Assembly: GCA_003141855.1 (NCBI GenBank) | Contig: PLNS01000007.1 | Span: 50,863-114,862 of the forward strand | Source: Candidatus Bathyarchaeota archaeon | Lineage (GTDB): Archaea > Thermoproteota > Bathyarchaeia > Bathyarchaeales > Bathycorpusculaceae | Direction of reading: 5' to 3' | DNA: 64,000 bases | Shown: one piece after another, positions 23,637-32,434 of the stretch | How the letters are laid out: each line of letters starts with the position of its first letter | Numbering within the stretch: the first letter of the stretch is position 1 | The notes under the pieces: model-generated | Told to the model about the DNA's origin: nothing | What the model saw: only the letters and a program-made list of their open reading frames with translations | Databases searched by the model: none | Program-made: the position numbers and the translations under genes

Positions 23637-25571
23637 ATGATTAAGCTGCCGAGCCAAGTCGCAGAGTACTTTCCCTACGACAGCGTACGCCCACACCAGG
23701 ACGAATTCATAACTACCGTTTACAACGCCGTAAGCAGCAGGCGTTCGGTTTTAATCGAAGGCAGCAACGGTCTTGGAAAAACAATTTCCGCCCTCTCCGC
23801 CTGCTTACCAGTCGCAATCGAAAAAAAACTCAAAATACTCTATGTAGCGCGAACCCACCGCCAGCACGACCGCGTTATTGAAGAGTTAAGAGCGGTTTTT
23901 AGAAAACATCAAATTTCAGGTCTCTCTATCCGCGGGCGCAACGAAATGTGCCTCAACGTTTTCGCATCTAGAGGCGCTTTTGACTCGAAGTCGCTTATGG
24001 AAGTCTGCGAGCTCCTGAAAGCTAAGAGCAGATGCCCATACTACACTAACGTGGAAGAACGCACGTACGATTACATGCAACTTCAACAGCAAGTAGCCAG
24101 TCGACCCTACATGGGATCTGAAATCCAGCGGATATGCAAGAAAAAAGAAGTCTGCCCCTACGAACTCGTAAAAGCTGGACTCTCAGACGTCAAAGTTATT
24201 GCTTTGAGCTACCTCTATGTTTTCGACCCCGTAATTCGTACGGCTTTTTTGAAAAACCTTGAAACGGAACTTCAAAAAATCATCCTAATCGTAGACGAAG
24301 CCCACAATTTACCTGAAACAGCCATCAGCATCTCAGGCAGCACCCTCTCACTCTTTGTTATGAGGGCGGCAGAAATGGAAGCCAACCGATTCGGCCACAA
24401 AGACATCGAAGAGTTCGCCCATTTCTTCAGGACTGAAGTGGAAAAAATAACGGATAAAATAAGCCGAGAAGAAATAATTCCTGCAAGCAACATTATCGAA
24501 ATTGTCCAGAAGCAGGGAAACATCGCTCGTCCCAGAGAGTTCTTTGAGCACATGCATGAAGCGGGGGCTGCGATTAAGAAGAGTTTGTTGGCTGATGGCA
24601 AAAACCCGCGCTCCTACGTTCACGCAATGAGCGAGTTTCTGCTCAAATGGATTGATACGGTTGATGATGATTCCTTCATTAACGTTGCAAGCCAATACTT
24701 CAACAAAGAAAACAACAAAACCGCTAAGCTCGAAATAGTGGCGCTTGACCCCTCGAAGGTTACGCAGCCCGTTTTCTCGTCAACCTATGCTAACGTCATT
24801 ATGTCGGGTACGCTTCAGCCACTGGAAGCTTTTGCGAGAATAACACGATTACCCGAGAGCACGGTGAAGTTCCTTGTGCCATCGCCCTTTCCTAAGGAAC
24901 ACGTGTTCTCAGCCGTTTGCCTAGGTGTCACAACCTCGATGGAGAAGAGAACCCCCCAAATGTACCGCACAATGGTTGAACGCATAAACGAAGTTGTAAA
25001 CAGCACCCCAACCAACACAGGGATCTTTGCAGCCTCCTTCCAAGTCCTAAACGCCCTGCTAGCTGAAGGTTTAGAAAACGCTCTCTTAAAACCCCTATTC
25101 CATGAACGCAAAGGCATGACTTCTAAAGCTAACGAAAAAATGGTCCAAGACTTCAAAGCTTGTGGCGACAAAGGCGGCGCCGTGTTTTTGGGCGTTCAGG
25201 GTGGCAGGACTTCGGAGGGTGTGGATTTTCCAGGCAACCAGATGAACTCAGTAGTGGTCGTGGGTGTGCCTTATGCCGAGCCAACTCCCAGAGTTAAGGC
25301 GCAGATTGAATATTACGACAAGCGTTTTCCAGGGCTTGGACGCGAATACGGCTACATTTTGCCCGCCATGAAAAAGGCGTCTCAAGCGGCAGGCAGACCC
25401 ATAAGAACCCTTGAAGACCTAGGCGCCATAGTGTTCTTAGACTACCGTTTCTCCACAAGCTACTGCAAAAGTTTCCTGCCATCATGGATAACCAATGGAA
25501 TGAAAATCTTACCCGACAAAAAAGACGTCTTAGCAACCGAAGTCAGCAGTTTCTTTAGAGCTCAGTCTTGA
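23637..25571 (+). CDS. XPD/Rad3-like superfamily 2 DNA helicase with Fe-S domain
   Basis: A 644-residue helicase. Walker A GSNGLGKT lies at residues 42-49 and the DEAH box at 220-223. Between them are Cys residues for a 4Fe-4S cluster (EMCLNV, VCELLKAKSRCPYY and KEVCPYEL), typical of XPD/FancJ/DinG relatives. The C-terminal half has GVQGGRTSEGVDFPG (motif V region) and QAAGRPIRTLEDLG (motif VI). It unwinds DNA 5' to 3' in repair. It overlaps the convergent Clp1-type gene by 10 bases. In archaea this enzyme is usually a stand-alone protein, not part of TFIIH. Confidence 0.93.
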   Translation: MIKLPSQVAEYFPYDSVRPHQDEFITTVYNAVSSRRSVLIEGSNGLGKTISALSACLPVAIEKKLKILYVARTHRQHDRVIEELRAVFRKHQISGLSIRGRNEMCLNVFASRGAFDSKSLMEVCELLKAKSRCPYYTNVEERTYDYMQLQQQVASRPYMGSEIQRICKKKEVCPYELVKAGLSDVKVIALSYLYVFDPVIRTAFLKNLETELQKIILIVDEAHNLPETAISISGSTLSLFVMRAAEMEANRFGHKDIEEFAHFFRTEVEKITDKISREEIIPASNIIEIVQKQGNIARPREFFEHMHEAGAAIKKSLLADGKNPRSYVHAMSEFLLKWIDTVDDDSFINVASQYFNKENNKTAKLEIVALDPSKVTQPVFSSTYANVIMSGTLQPLEAFARITRLPESTVKFLVPSPFPKEHVFSAVCLGVTTSMEKRTPQMYRTMVERINEVVNSTPTNTGIFAASFQVLNALLAEGLENALLKPLFHERKGMTSKANEKMVQDFKACGDKGGAVFLGVQGGRTSEGVDFPGNQMNSVVVVGVPYAEPTPRVKAQIEYYDKRFPGLGREYGYILPAMKKASQAAGRPIRTLEDLGAIVFLDYRFSTSYCKSFLPSWITNGMKILPDKKDVLATEVSSFFRAQS

Positions 25572-26668
25572 ACTTCCTGAAGCTTCTCGTTAACGATAAC
25601 TTTTCCGATGACAATCCTTGAGGGTTTGGCTGAAACTGCAGTTTGTACTTTCAGCGTTTTCCTAAGTTGATTAATCTCACGCAGCACACCGATTCCTAAA
25701 AACTTGCTTCCGCGACCGTAGATGCCGAGCAATATGCCTTTTTCGGGTTCCTGGGTTTTTGGAACGGCGTTTCTGGGTTCGATTGTCATTTGGCTCTTAG
25801 GGTAGCCTTGCAACTTTGCATTCTTGAGGTACCTTGCATAGGTCATTTCGCGGAGAATCTTGCGTTTTTCTGCAGTTCGCTGATTAAGAGCGGATGACGG
25901 TTCAACAACGACCACTGGAGCGTCTAAGCCTACAATCAGGGGCACGAGTTCATCGTGCATTTGAATCCCAACGATAACATCAGGCTTAAGCGCATCAATC
26001 AGGGCAACTTTATACCTAACAGCGACGTCGCCGCTAACCCAACCGTCAGTATTAACTAAGACAAAATCCACTTGCTGCTGTAAAATCTCAGCCTTCATAG
26101 CGGTTAACCCTTCAATCGCCTTTACCATTGCCTTTATCGGCGAGGTTACACCCACAAAAAAGGCGTTCTTTAACTTTAAATCGTAGAGTTCCGGAATGCG
26201 TTTTGAAGTCAAAGCGTAACCTACTGTGCCTGAGGGACCAATGTCTGATTGACCTACGTCGCCGTCTAAAACTGCAACCTTGCATTTGCCGTCTGTTAGG
26301 TTGTTTAACAGGTAAGTGCATAGACTGCTTTTTCCACAATCAGCCGTCCCTAAAATTAAAACTGCAACTGGGCGTTTCTGCAAACCCAAAATGGCTTCAA
26401 CAGGTTTGTTCCATGATGATGGAATCGTGCTACCAATAGTTTCCGCTATGCTAGCGTTGGGACCCAACGAAACGTCAAAGACCGCAGTTTCAACGGCAAA
26501 GAAGGGCAGACGTTTTCCTTCTCGAACCACAACCCGCTGGGATTCTTTCATTGGGAAGCCGAAAACTTCTGCTTTTCCAGAAACAAGCCTAGCCGACGCT
26601 GGACCATCCACTAACAATGTTCTATTGGATTCGACTGTTTGCTTCAATTGCTTTTCCCCTTGGAACAA
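25562..26668 (-). CDS. Clp1/Grc3-type polynucleotide 5'-hydroxyl kinase
   Basis: A 368-residue protein. Walker A is GTADCGKSSL at about residues 107-116, followed by the hallmark DGDVGQSDIGPSGTVGYAL (about 135-153), where the family normally reads D-x-D-x-GQ-x-x-x-x-PG. Archaeal relatives phosphorylate 5'-hydroxyl RNA or DNA ends with ATP or GTP, linked to tRNA splicing or RNA repair. The C-terminal region (GILLGIYGRGSKFLGIGVL) resembles the beta-rich tail of Clp1. It overlaps the upstream RNase H-fold gene by 47 bases and the convergent helicase gene by 10. Confidence 0.85.
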   Translation of the reverse strand: MFQGEKQLKQTVESNRTLLVDGPASARLVSGKAEVFGFPMKESQRVVVREGKRLPFFAVETAVFDVSLGPNASIAETIGSTIPSSWNKPVEAILGLQKRPVAVLILGTADCGKSSLCTYLLNNLTDGKCKVAVLDGDVGQSDIGPSGTVGYALTSKRIPELYDLKLKNAFFVGVTSPIKAMVKAIEGLTAMKAEILQQQVDFVLVNTDGWVSGDVAVRYKVALIDALKPDVIVGIQMHDELVPLIVGLDAPVVVVEPSSALNQRTAEKRKILREMTYARYLKNAKLQGYPKSQMTIEPRNAVPKTQEPEKGILLGIYGRGSKFLGIGVLREINQLRKTLKVQTAVSAKPSRIVIGKVIVNEKLQEVQD

Positions 26669-27278
26669 TATTTCCAGTTCTTCCAGCTATGCGTGTAGCT
26701 GAGGAAATATGCCTGACTCCTCGACTACGCTTGTTTTCTTTTAAAGGTTTGTTGGTTCCTGCCTCCCCTACCACTTCCAGGATTACTTGAGGTGGCAAAG
26801 CACCATCTAAGCCTTCGAGCAGTTCCTTGTAGACTGGAACCCCATTCCCAATCTTAACAGAAACGCTGGTTACTGCAAAGTCAACGTTTCTTAATACCTT
26901 AAGTATGCTGTCAATTACTTCTTTAGTGCTAAAGCAGTTACCTTCCTCAATAACTTTTCCATCAGCCACGGCGACCAACCCAATCGCAACCCCTGGGTCT
27001 ATACCGATTACTATTTTCTCGAAAGCTTCCTTTCCCAAAAGAAGTTTCATTACTTCGTCAACTAAACTGTCAAGCTCATCTTCGCTGTGAAAAACCAGGA
27101 TTTTCTCGTGATTTACTAAGTGCTTTTCCTGCTCGGTTGTTACCACCAGCGCCATTTTGTCAGGAACTGATTGTCCTGGAACTAAACTGATGAAGGGAAT
27201 ATTTTGTTCTCGTAACTGGTTAACGATGAGGAAGTAGGCTTTGCCTTGGACTGTTGCGACGGCAACTTTTTCTTTCAT
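26622..27278 (-). CDS. RNase H-fold (RuvC-like) conserved archaeal protein
   Basis: A 218-residue protein. Residues 1 to about 80 form an alpha/beta part with VATVQGKAYFLIVNQLREQN and LVVTTEQEKHLV. From about 90 the sequence VIGIDPGVAIGLVAVADG gives the first strand pair of RuvC/RNase H-fold nucleases, with the catalytic-type Asp in IDPG. KIGNGVPVYKELL and a basic tail RSRGVRHISSATRIAGRTG follow. I recall this as a conserved archaeal group of possible nucleases; no activity can be claimed. Its 3' end overlaps the Clp1-type gene by 47 bases, so a joint role in RNA or DNA end processing is plausible. Confidence 0.65.
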   Translation of the reverse strand: MKEKVAVATVQGKAYFLIVNQLREQNIPFISLVPGQSVPDKMALVVTTEQEKHLVNHEKILVFHSEDELDSLVDEVMKLLLGKEAFEKIVIGIDPGVAIGLVAVADGKVIEEGNCFSTKEVIDSILKVLRNVDFAVTSVSVKIGNGVPVYKELLEGLDGALPPQVILEVVGEAGTNKPLKENKRSRGVRHISSATRIAGRTGNIVPRGKAIEANSRIQ

Positions 27279-27354
27279 AAAGCAACCTTAAAGTATAGAT
27301 TTAAGTGCAAAACACAATACTAGCTTCAAGTTAATAATCCTTGACGTGTAAAGC

Positions 27355-28050
27355 ATGGTTAGAATCCAGACTGGTTGCAAATGCATCGACTCTAGCATCG
27401 GCGGGGGCATCTCACCTGAAACCGTCACGTTGATTTATGGTGAGCCTGAAACTGGAAAAACAACCCTTGCAATGCAGTGCGCCGTCAACTGCGCCGTCCA
27501 AGACTTCAAGGTGCTCTTTGTTGACTGCGATAACACTTTCTACGCCAAGAGGCTGTCTCAAATTTCAAAAGACCGCTTTGACGAGGTTGCCGAACGAATA
27601 ATTCTGGTTAAGCCTAAGGATTTTAGGGAGCAAACAGCAGTCGTAGACCGCATCCAAGACTACGCTACCAAAAACGTTGGATTAATCATAATTGACACGT
27701 TCACTTCGCTGTATGGCGCAAAAGTCTGCCAAACATCAGGCAAAGCATTTGGCGTCAACCGTGAATTAAACAGGCAACTGGCTATTTTGGCGCAAACCGT
27801 AAAGATCCGAAAAATTCCAGTCATAATAACAAGCCAGGTGCGCAACGTGTTTAGCGAGCAAAGTATAAGCGTTAGGCCTGTAGCGACTAGAGTTTTGAAG
27901 TTCTGGGCTGACACAATAATCGCCCTCAAACCAACCGATTACCCCCAAACAATCAAGGCTGTGCTGGAGAAGGCGCGGGAAATCGAGCAAGAAGTAACGT
28001 GTTATGTACAAATAGGGGAAGCTGGAATACAAGATACACAATTCCACTGA
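27355..28050 (+). CDS. radB: DNA repair and recombination protein RadB
   Basis: A 231-residue RecA-fold ATPase without the N-terminal helix-hairpin-helix of RadA, as expected for RadB. Walker A is GEPETGKTT (residues 29-37), Walker B VGLIIIDTFTSLYG, and the C-terminal half has IPVIITSQVRNVFSE and an aromatic/basic KFWADTIIALKP segment. RadB is a RadA paralogue that helps recombination and Holliday-junction handling. It is divergent from the RNase H-fold gene, with a 76-bp promoter gap. carS starts 17 bases downstream. Confidence 0.92.
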   Translation: MVRIQTGCKCIDSSIGGGISPETVTLIYGEPETGKTTLAMQCAVNCAVQDFKVLFVDCDNTFYAKRLSQISKDRFDEVAERIILVKPKDFREQTAVVDRIQDYATKNVGLIIIDTFTSLYGAKVCQTSGKAFGVNRELNRQLAILAQTVKIRKIPVIITSQVRNVFSEQSISVRPVATRVLKFWADTIIALKPTDYPQTIKAVLEKAREIEQEVTCYVQIGEAGIQDTQFH

Positions 28051-28067
28051 CTAAATGGTTGAACCCC

Positions 28068-28595
28068 ATGGATATAGCCCTGTTGATAGTTGAAGCTTTA
28101 AAGTTTATTTTTCCAGCCTACTGCGCCAACGGGACGCCTGTGCTTGCTGGAGGCGGCAAACGGATGGATTTCGGCAAGAACTTCGTGGATGGCAAACGAA
28201 TTTTTGGGAATAACAAGACTTTCAGGGGCTTTTTTTTCGGCTGGGGTGTCGGTATAGGGGTTGGGTTGGTTGAAGGCTTAGTTTTTGGTTTTCAAAATTA
28301 CCCAGTCCTGTTTAGTCTTCTTATTCCGTTGGGGGCCCTTTTGGGCGATTTGACTGGCGCATTCATAAAGCGAAGATTAAGCATAGCTCCAGGAGGTTTG
28401 TTGCCAATCGTTGACCAAGTTGACTTTGTGGTTGGGGCAGTTGTGTTTTCGCTTCCATTAGCCTTGATAGGTTGGCAAGCGGGAGTGACAGCTTTTTGGC
28501 AGGTGGCTTTGACAGCTTTGCTGATTACGCCGCCTATTCACTTGTTCACTAACTTTTTAGCGTATAAAATGAAGTTAAAAAGAAATCCTTGGTAG
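28068..28595 (+). CDS. carS: CDP-archaeol synthase CarS
   Basis: A 175-residue membrane protein starting MDIALLIVEALKFIFPAYCA; the longer frame from 27999 runs into radB and is unlikely. About five helices are seen. The conserved loop GKRIFGNNKTFRGFFFG and the acidic DLTGAFIKRRLSIAPGG and PIVDQVDF segments are the CTP-binding signature of the CarS (DUF46) family. It activates unsaturated archaetidic acid (DGGGP) with CTP to CDP-archaeol, the branch point for polar headgroups, following the UbiA-type enzyme encoded at 19814. Confidence 0.93.
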   Translation: MDIALLIVEALKFIFPAYCANGTPVLAGGGKRMDFGKNFVDGKRIFGNNKTFRGFFFGWGVGIGVGLVEGLVFGFQNYPVLFSLLIPLGALLGDLTGAFIKRRLSIAPGGLLPIVDQVDFVVGAVVFSLPLALIGWQAGVTAFWQVALTALLITPPIHLFTNFLAYKMKLKRNPW

Positions 28596-28620
28596 CCAAC
28601 TAAAAAACGGCTAAAAAAAA

Positions 28621-29046
28621 TTATCGTCCGCCGTTTGCTTTGAACGAGATTGAGCCTTCCAAGAACACGTATGCTAACAGTAGGAGTGCGACGCCTATGA
28701 CTAGCATCATGTAGGCTTGTCTTGGTTTGTACGCGCTCTTGGTGCTCTGGTAAATTGATAATAAACCAACGAATCCCAGCGCGTAGAGTATTACTGAAAT
28801 GATTGTGTCGGCAATGAATTGTGAGCCGAGGTCTGGGTAGAGGAAGTAGAATTGGCCGTTGACGTAGGCGGAAGGCATAGGATGATTAATTAGAGTATAT
28901 AGTCCGCCGCCGAAGAGGAATATTGCGTAGGAAATTCCAACAGCTATAACTATGAACGCTGAAGGTGCATTTGTAGAGATTTTGCGGAACCATCGGCTAA
29001 GCGAAAACGACATGTTCGAAGAACTTTTCTTTATTTTACTAGTCAT
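28621..29046 (-). CDS. Small membrane protein resembling OSTC/Ost3-type oligosaccharyltransferase subunits
   Basis: A 141-residue protein with three to four membrane helices (about 30-52, 76-98 and 110-131) and a basic, Ser-rich cytosolic N-terminus. The order NAPSAFIVIAVGISYAIFLF then GGGLYTLI, a short outside loop with AYVNGQFYFLYPD, then a Gly-rich helix, IYQSTKSAYKPRQAY and a final helix follows that of eukaryotic OSTC/DC2, which shares PSA at the first helix, SYFLITGGIIYD, a YRVNGQ loop and a cytosolic loop before the last helix. Ost3/Ost6 membrane domains have the same fold. AglB is encoded at 32435. Its start overlaps the Zn-finger gene (ATGA). Assignment is inference from remembered sequence. 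Confidence 0.55.
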   Translation of the reverse strand: MTSKIKKSSSNMSFSLSRWFRKISTNAPSAFIVIAVGISYAIFLFGGGLYTLINHPMPSAYVNGQFYFLYPDLGSQFIADTIISVILYALGFVGLLSIYQSTKSAYKPRQAYMMLVIGVALLLLAYVFLEGSISFKANGGR

Positions 29047-29288
29047 TTTTGGTTCTCTTCCTCAATTAGGTACTTTGCTACTTCTTTAGCCCATACTCCA
29101 GTTAATGAATTTTTCTGAATCTCCACTAAATATTGGCTCCAAATAACGTTCGATGCAGCCTCCCAAACCCTGAATTTTTCAAGCACATTCTTGTACGCCT
29201 TTGAATGCAGTTGGCAAAAACCGTTCTCTTCGGCTTCTCGGCAACAAAGCCTACAATTCACTTTTTGCGCGCTCCTTTTGAGGGGCAA
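29043..29288 (-). CDS. Small zinc-finger-like protein between topA and the OSTC-like gene
   Basis: An 81-residue protein with CRLCCREAEENGFCQLHSKAYK near the N-terminus, in which C-x2-C and C-x2-H are spaced for one zinc ion, followed by a helical region rich in Trp and Glu. It overlaps topA by 31 bases at its start and the OSTC-like gene by four at its end, so all three are translated in coupled fashion. I recognise no named family. A helper of the topoisomerase or a stand-alone nucleic acid or protein binding module are both possible. Confidence 0.65.
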   Translation of the reverse strand: MPLKRSAQKVNCRLCCREAEENGFCQLHSKAYKNVLEKFRVWEAASNVIWSQYLVEIQKNSLTGVWAKEVAKYLIEEENQK

Positions 29289-31330
29289 TTCGGGTTAAGA
29301 CACAACTTCCAAGGTCGCCTGCTTCTTAGATAAACCGCTACTGTAGGTGAGCCGCAGCTTTTGCAAGGAGTAGCCAGTGGTTTAACGGTGCCCGTTTGAG
29401 GCAGTGGAAATGCGGTGTTGCATTTGCCTTCAAAATAGTTTGTGCAGCCGACAAAGCGTTTGCCAGTTTTTTTCGAGCGCAAAATCACCAGTTTCCCCTC
29501 ATGACATTTTGGGCATGCGCCAACCGTTCTTTCGTCAAGTCTAGCTTTTTGTATTGGTTGGCTTAACTGGGCGCCCACAGCGGCTTCTTTTTCTTTGAGT
29601 TCAGATGTGACTAGTTTTAGGGTTTCGGTGGCGTTTTGCAGCACGTTTTGTTTGGTTTGGTTGCCCTGTTGGATTTCGTTCATTTCGCCTTCAAGCTTTC
29701 GGGTTAGTTCAGGGGAAACGACGGTTGGGCAATACTTTGAGAGGACTTCGATGACTTTAAAGCCAAGGTCACTGACAAAGAGGCTGTCAGTGCCTGTTAG
29801 GTATTTACGGTCATAGAGTGTTTGGATGGTTGCGGCACGTGTTGCTTTAGTTCCAATTTCCTCTTTCTCCATTTTCAAAAGCAAGCTGCGAGGGTTGTAT
29901 CGAACGGGCGGCTTAGTAAAATTGTCGCTTAAGATTACTTTTTTAACGCTGACTTTTTGTCCCTCGGTTAGGGGCGGCAAAGAAGCATCTTTCAACTGGA
30001 CGTACGGCTTGTAAAAGTGCACCCAGCCCTCCGCCAACGTTCGAGCTGCATTCAGGCTGAAAAGGTTGCCGTTGATGCTTATGGTTACTTTTATGCTTTG
30101 GAGAATTTCGGGTTCACCGAAAACAGCTAAAAACCGCTTAACAACCAAATCGAAGATGTTTCTTTCCGAGGCGTCGAGGGGTTTTTCAGGCAGGTTTCCC
30201 GTGGGGTAAATGGCTGGGTGGGCGGGGTCATATTTTTTGCCTTCGTTAGGCTTTAAGGATGGTTTAGAGAGGAGTTCAAGGGCGTGTTTAGCGTAAGCGG
30301 GCGCCTTTTCCAGTTTTTTAAGTATTGTTTTGTAGCCGATTGATGGCGGAAGCTTTTGGCTGCTTGTTCGCGGGTAAGAAATCAACGCGTCCAAATACAG
30401 GTGCTGGGCAATTTTTGAGGTGCGCATGGGCGTGTACTTGAAAATGCGGTAAGCTTCACTCTGCAAAGCGCCAAGGTCAAACGGCACTGGCGGGTTCTGT
30501 TCAAACTCTTTCACCGTTACGGTTTCTATTTGGCCTTCCTTGGTCTTGCAAGAGTCCTTAATCGCCGTTGCTTGTGCCTTGTTTTCGAGCGTTTTTTCGT
30601 ATTCAACTTCGAGGGCGGTGTCGTTTATGGTTATTTTTGCGGTTATGATCCAGTAGGGTGTGGGCACAAAGCAGTTTATGGTTTTTTCTCGAGCTTCAAG
30701 AAATCTCAGGGTTGGTCCTTGCACTCTGCCAGTGCTGAGAGTCGCGTATTGCCCGCTGCAGTTTTGGGCAGCTTGGGTTAGGGCTCGCGACAGGTTTATG
30801 CCGTATAACCAATCAACTTCATGCCGCGTTAATCCTGCTTCGATGAGCGCAAAATCTAAGGTTGGTAGTAGGTGAGTGTAGGATTCTTGGAGTTCTTCTT
30901 TTGTCAGGGTTGAGTATTTCATTCGTTTAGCCACTGATTCTTTGCCGCCGCAGGCGTACTTTAGGATGGTGTAGCCTATGATGCTGCCTTCAACGTCGAA
31001 GTCGCACGCATCCACAAACCCCTCTGCGTCTTTAGCTAGTTGGGCAATGACTTTTAGCCAAACCCGAATCCTAGATGCTTTTCGCTCGGCTTGATACCGT
31101 GGAACCCACTGGTAATCAAAAACTGGATAGCCGCGTCCTTTCTGTTTGCTTGTAATCGTGTATAAGTGTCCCAGCGCCGGAACCACTACTATGTTGCCGT
31201 CTCGGTACGCTTGGTAGTACGGGACGCCGTTGCTGACTGCTTTTTTCGGTTTGCCCTCAGCATCCAGCGCTATAGCTATCCTGTTTGCAGCATCAGGTTT
31301 TTCCGTGATAACTAAAGTGTATTTTTCCAA
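29258..31330 (-). CDS. topA: DNA topoisomerase I (type IA), archaeal
   Basis: A 690-residue type IA enzyme. The N-terminal TOPRIM domain starts VITEKPDAANRIAIAL and has the acidic DACDFDVEGSIIGY. The catalytic tyrosine is in SYPRTSSQ at residue 319, and the LSTGRVQGPTL and LEGEMNEIQQG motifs of domain I follow in order. The C-terminus carries two zinc-binding modules: CPKCHEGKL...GCTNYFEGKC, and CKSCGSP...CLNPNCP. It relaxes negatively supercoiled DNA by single-strand passage. There is no reverse-gyrase helicase domain. It is the first gene of a leftward unit with the Zn-finger and OSTC-like proteins. Confidence 0.95.
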   Translation of the reverse strand: MEKYTLVITEKPDAANRIAIALDAEGKPKKAVSNGVPYYQAYRDGNIVVVPALGHLYTITSKQKGRGYPVFDYQWVPRYQAERKASRIRVWLKVIAQLAKDAEGFVDACDFDVEGSIIGYTILKYACGGKESVAKRMKYSTLTKEELQESYTHLLPTLDFALIEAGLTRHEVDWLYGINLSRALTQAAQNCSGQYATLSTGRVQGPTLRFLEAREKTINCFVPTPYWIITAKITINDTALEVEYEKTLENKAQATAIKDSCKTKEGQIETVTVKEFEQNPPVPFDLGALQSEAYRIFKYTPMRTSKIAQHLYLDALISYPRTSSQKLPPSIGYKTILKKLEKAPAYAKHALELLSKPSLKPNEGKKYDPAHPAIYPTGNLPEKPLDASERNIFDLVVKRFLAVFGEPEILQSIKVTISINGNLFSLNAARTLAEGWVHFYKPYVQLKDASLPPLTEGQKVSVKKVILSDNFTKPPVRYNPRSLLLKMEKEEIGTKATRAATIQTLYDRKYLTGTDSLFVSDLGFKVIEVLSKYCPTVVSPELTRKLEGEMNEIQQGNQTKQNVLQNATETLKLVTSELKEKEAAVGAQLSQPIQKARLDERTVGACPKCHEGKLVILRSKKTGKRFVGCTNYFEGKCNTAFPLPQTGTVKPLATPCKSCGSPTVAVYLRSRRPWKLCLNPNCPSKGARKK

Positions 31331-31465
31331 ACGCTGTTAAACCACACTTTAACATTCCAATGGACTTCCTGTTAAAAGCTTTACAGTAAGTATCAAGTTA
31401 ATTGGGGCTTAAATTTTTTAGCAACCAATAAATACGCCATAACCATGTAACTACTGGGGATTTGG

Positions 31466-31636
31466 ATGCCGCAGCGCGTTATTTGCCATGGTTGCAACCA
31501 TATTTTATATGAAGGCAAAGACCTCAAACCGCCAGATGAAATTATCTCGCAGAATGGTGGAAAATGCCCAAAATGCGACAGAAAACTATCCCTGATGCCC
31601 ATAGACGTGGAAGTTAAACCCTTATACAAGCGTTGA
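31466..31636 (+). CDS. Small zinc-ribbon protein
   Basis: A 56-residue protein: MPQRVICHGCNHILYEG and GGKCPKCDRKLSL give two C-x2-C pairs about 24 residues apart, a rubredoxin-like zinc ribbon. The ATG at 31466 has GGGGA 6 bases upstream. It lies opposite an open but meaningless minus-strand frame. The stop TGA overlaps the TTG start of the broken methyltransferase, so the two were co-translated. A similar ribbon protein is common upstream of glycosylation genes in this lineage only by my impression, and no function is claimed. Confidence 0.75.
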   Translation: MPQRVICHGCNHILYEGKDLKPPDEIISQNGGKCPKCDRKLSLMPIDVEVKPLYKR

Positions 31637-32298
31637 CAACAAACTTGAATACTCCAACCGAAGCCCCGCTTGATTTGTCAGTTGAGACGCATTGGGAAAA
31701 AGCAACAAAAACCAGAATGGGCAAGTACCTAACCAACTTGGAAACTGATTTTATTTCTAAATCAATAGACCTATCTCAAGAGAACATTACTGTGATGGAT
31801 GTTGGCGCTGAAGCAGGACGCTTCTCGCTTTTAGCCGCTAACAGTAAAGCCACCGTTGTAAGCGTCGATATTAATTCTTATGCCCTCAAAAGGCTCAAGC
31901 TCAAAACTAAACAGGTCAACATTATCCAGGCAGATGCAAGACATCTTCCCTTAAAGGATGAAGTGTTTGATGTTGTTTTTATGATTGAGGTTTTAGATTA
32001 CATCTCCGAACTGGAACAAGCTTAGATGGAGTGCAAGCGCACTTTGAAGCCGAATGCTTCCAGCATATTATCTTTTGGCAACAAATCAAGCCTTAAAGCA
32101 AAGTTGAAGGCGATGCAGGGAAAATCCTACCGCCATTCTTACAAGAAAGTTATGCAGTGCCTGTCTAAGACAGGGTTGATGGTGAAAAGGAAAACGGGGT
32201 ACAGTTGGTTGCCGTTTGGAAGAACTTCTCAGAGCAGGCTTGTGCCTGTTCTAGCTGGTTTGAGAGAATTGGGCTGCGAAGGGTTGTTAGGGTCTTAG
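31633..32298 (+). pseudogene. Class I SAM-dependent methyltransferase interrupted by an in-frame TAG
   Basis: A single frame from the TTG at 31633 to 32298 reads as a small methyltransferase: motif I VMDVGAEAGRFSLLA, then SVDINSYALKRLK, motif IV FDVVFMIEVLDYISEL, and after the stop ECKRTLKPN, typical for the segment after motif IV. The stop TAG (32023-32025) falls between EQA and MECKRTLKPN where TTG (Leu) would give a normal helix. A further one-base shift near 32260 would give a more usual C-terminus (RIGLRRVVRVLALGL). One or two lesions thus separate it from a working gene, unless the stop is read through. Confidence 0.75.
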
Positions 32299-32434
32299 CC
32301 CTTGGGTTATAATGCACATAACTAAGCCCTCTAGTCACTTGAAGCCATTCTGGCTGGTTTTGGAAAGCCATAAATAAATCGCCAATGTGTAAAATAGTAC
32401 AATCGCAATATACATTTGGAAGAGATGGCTTAAA

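Noticed and set aside
31393..31629. Minus-strand 78-codon frame
   Set aside because: Lies opposite the zinc-ribbon gene 31466-31636, which has paired C-x2-C motifs and an SD.
32023..32025. Pyrrolysine insertion at TAG
   Set aside because: TAG is a common stop in this window, no Pyl genes are seen, and a TTG to TAG mutation explains it; kept only as a point to check.
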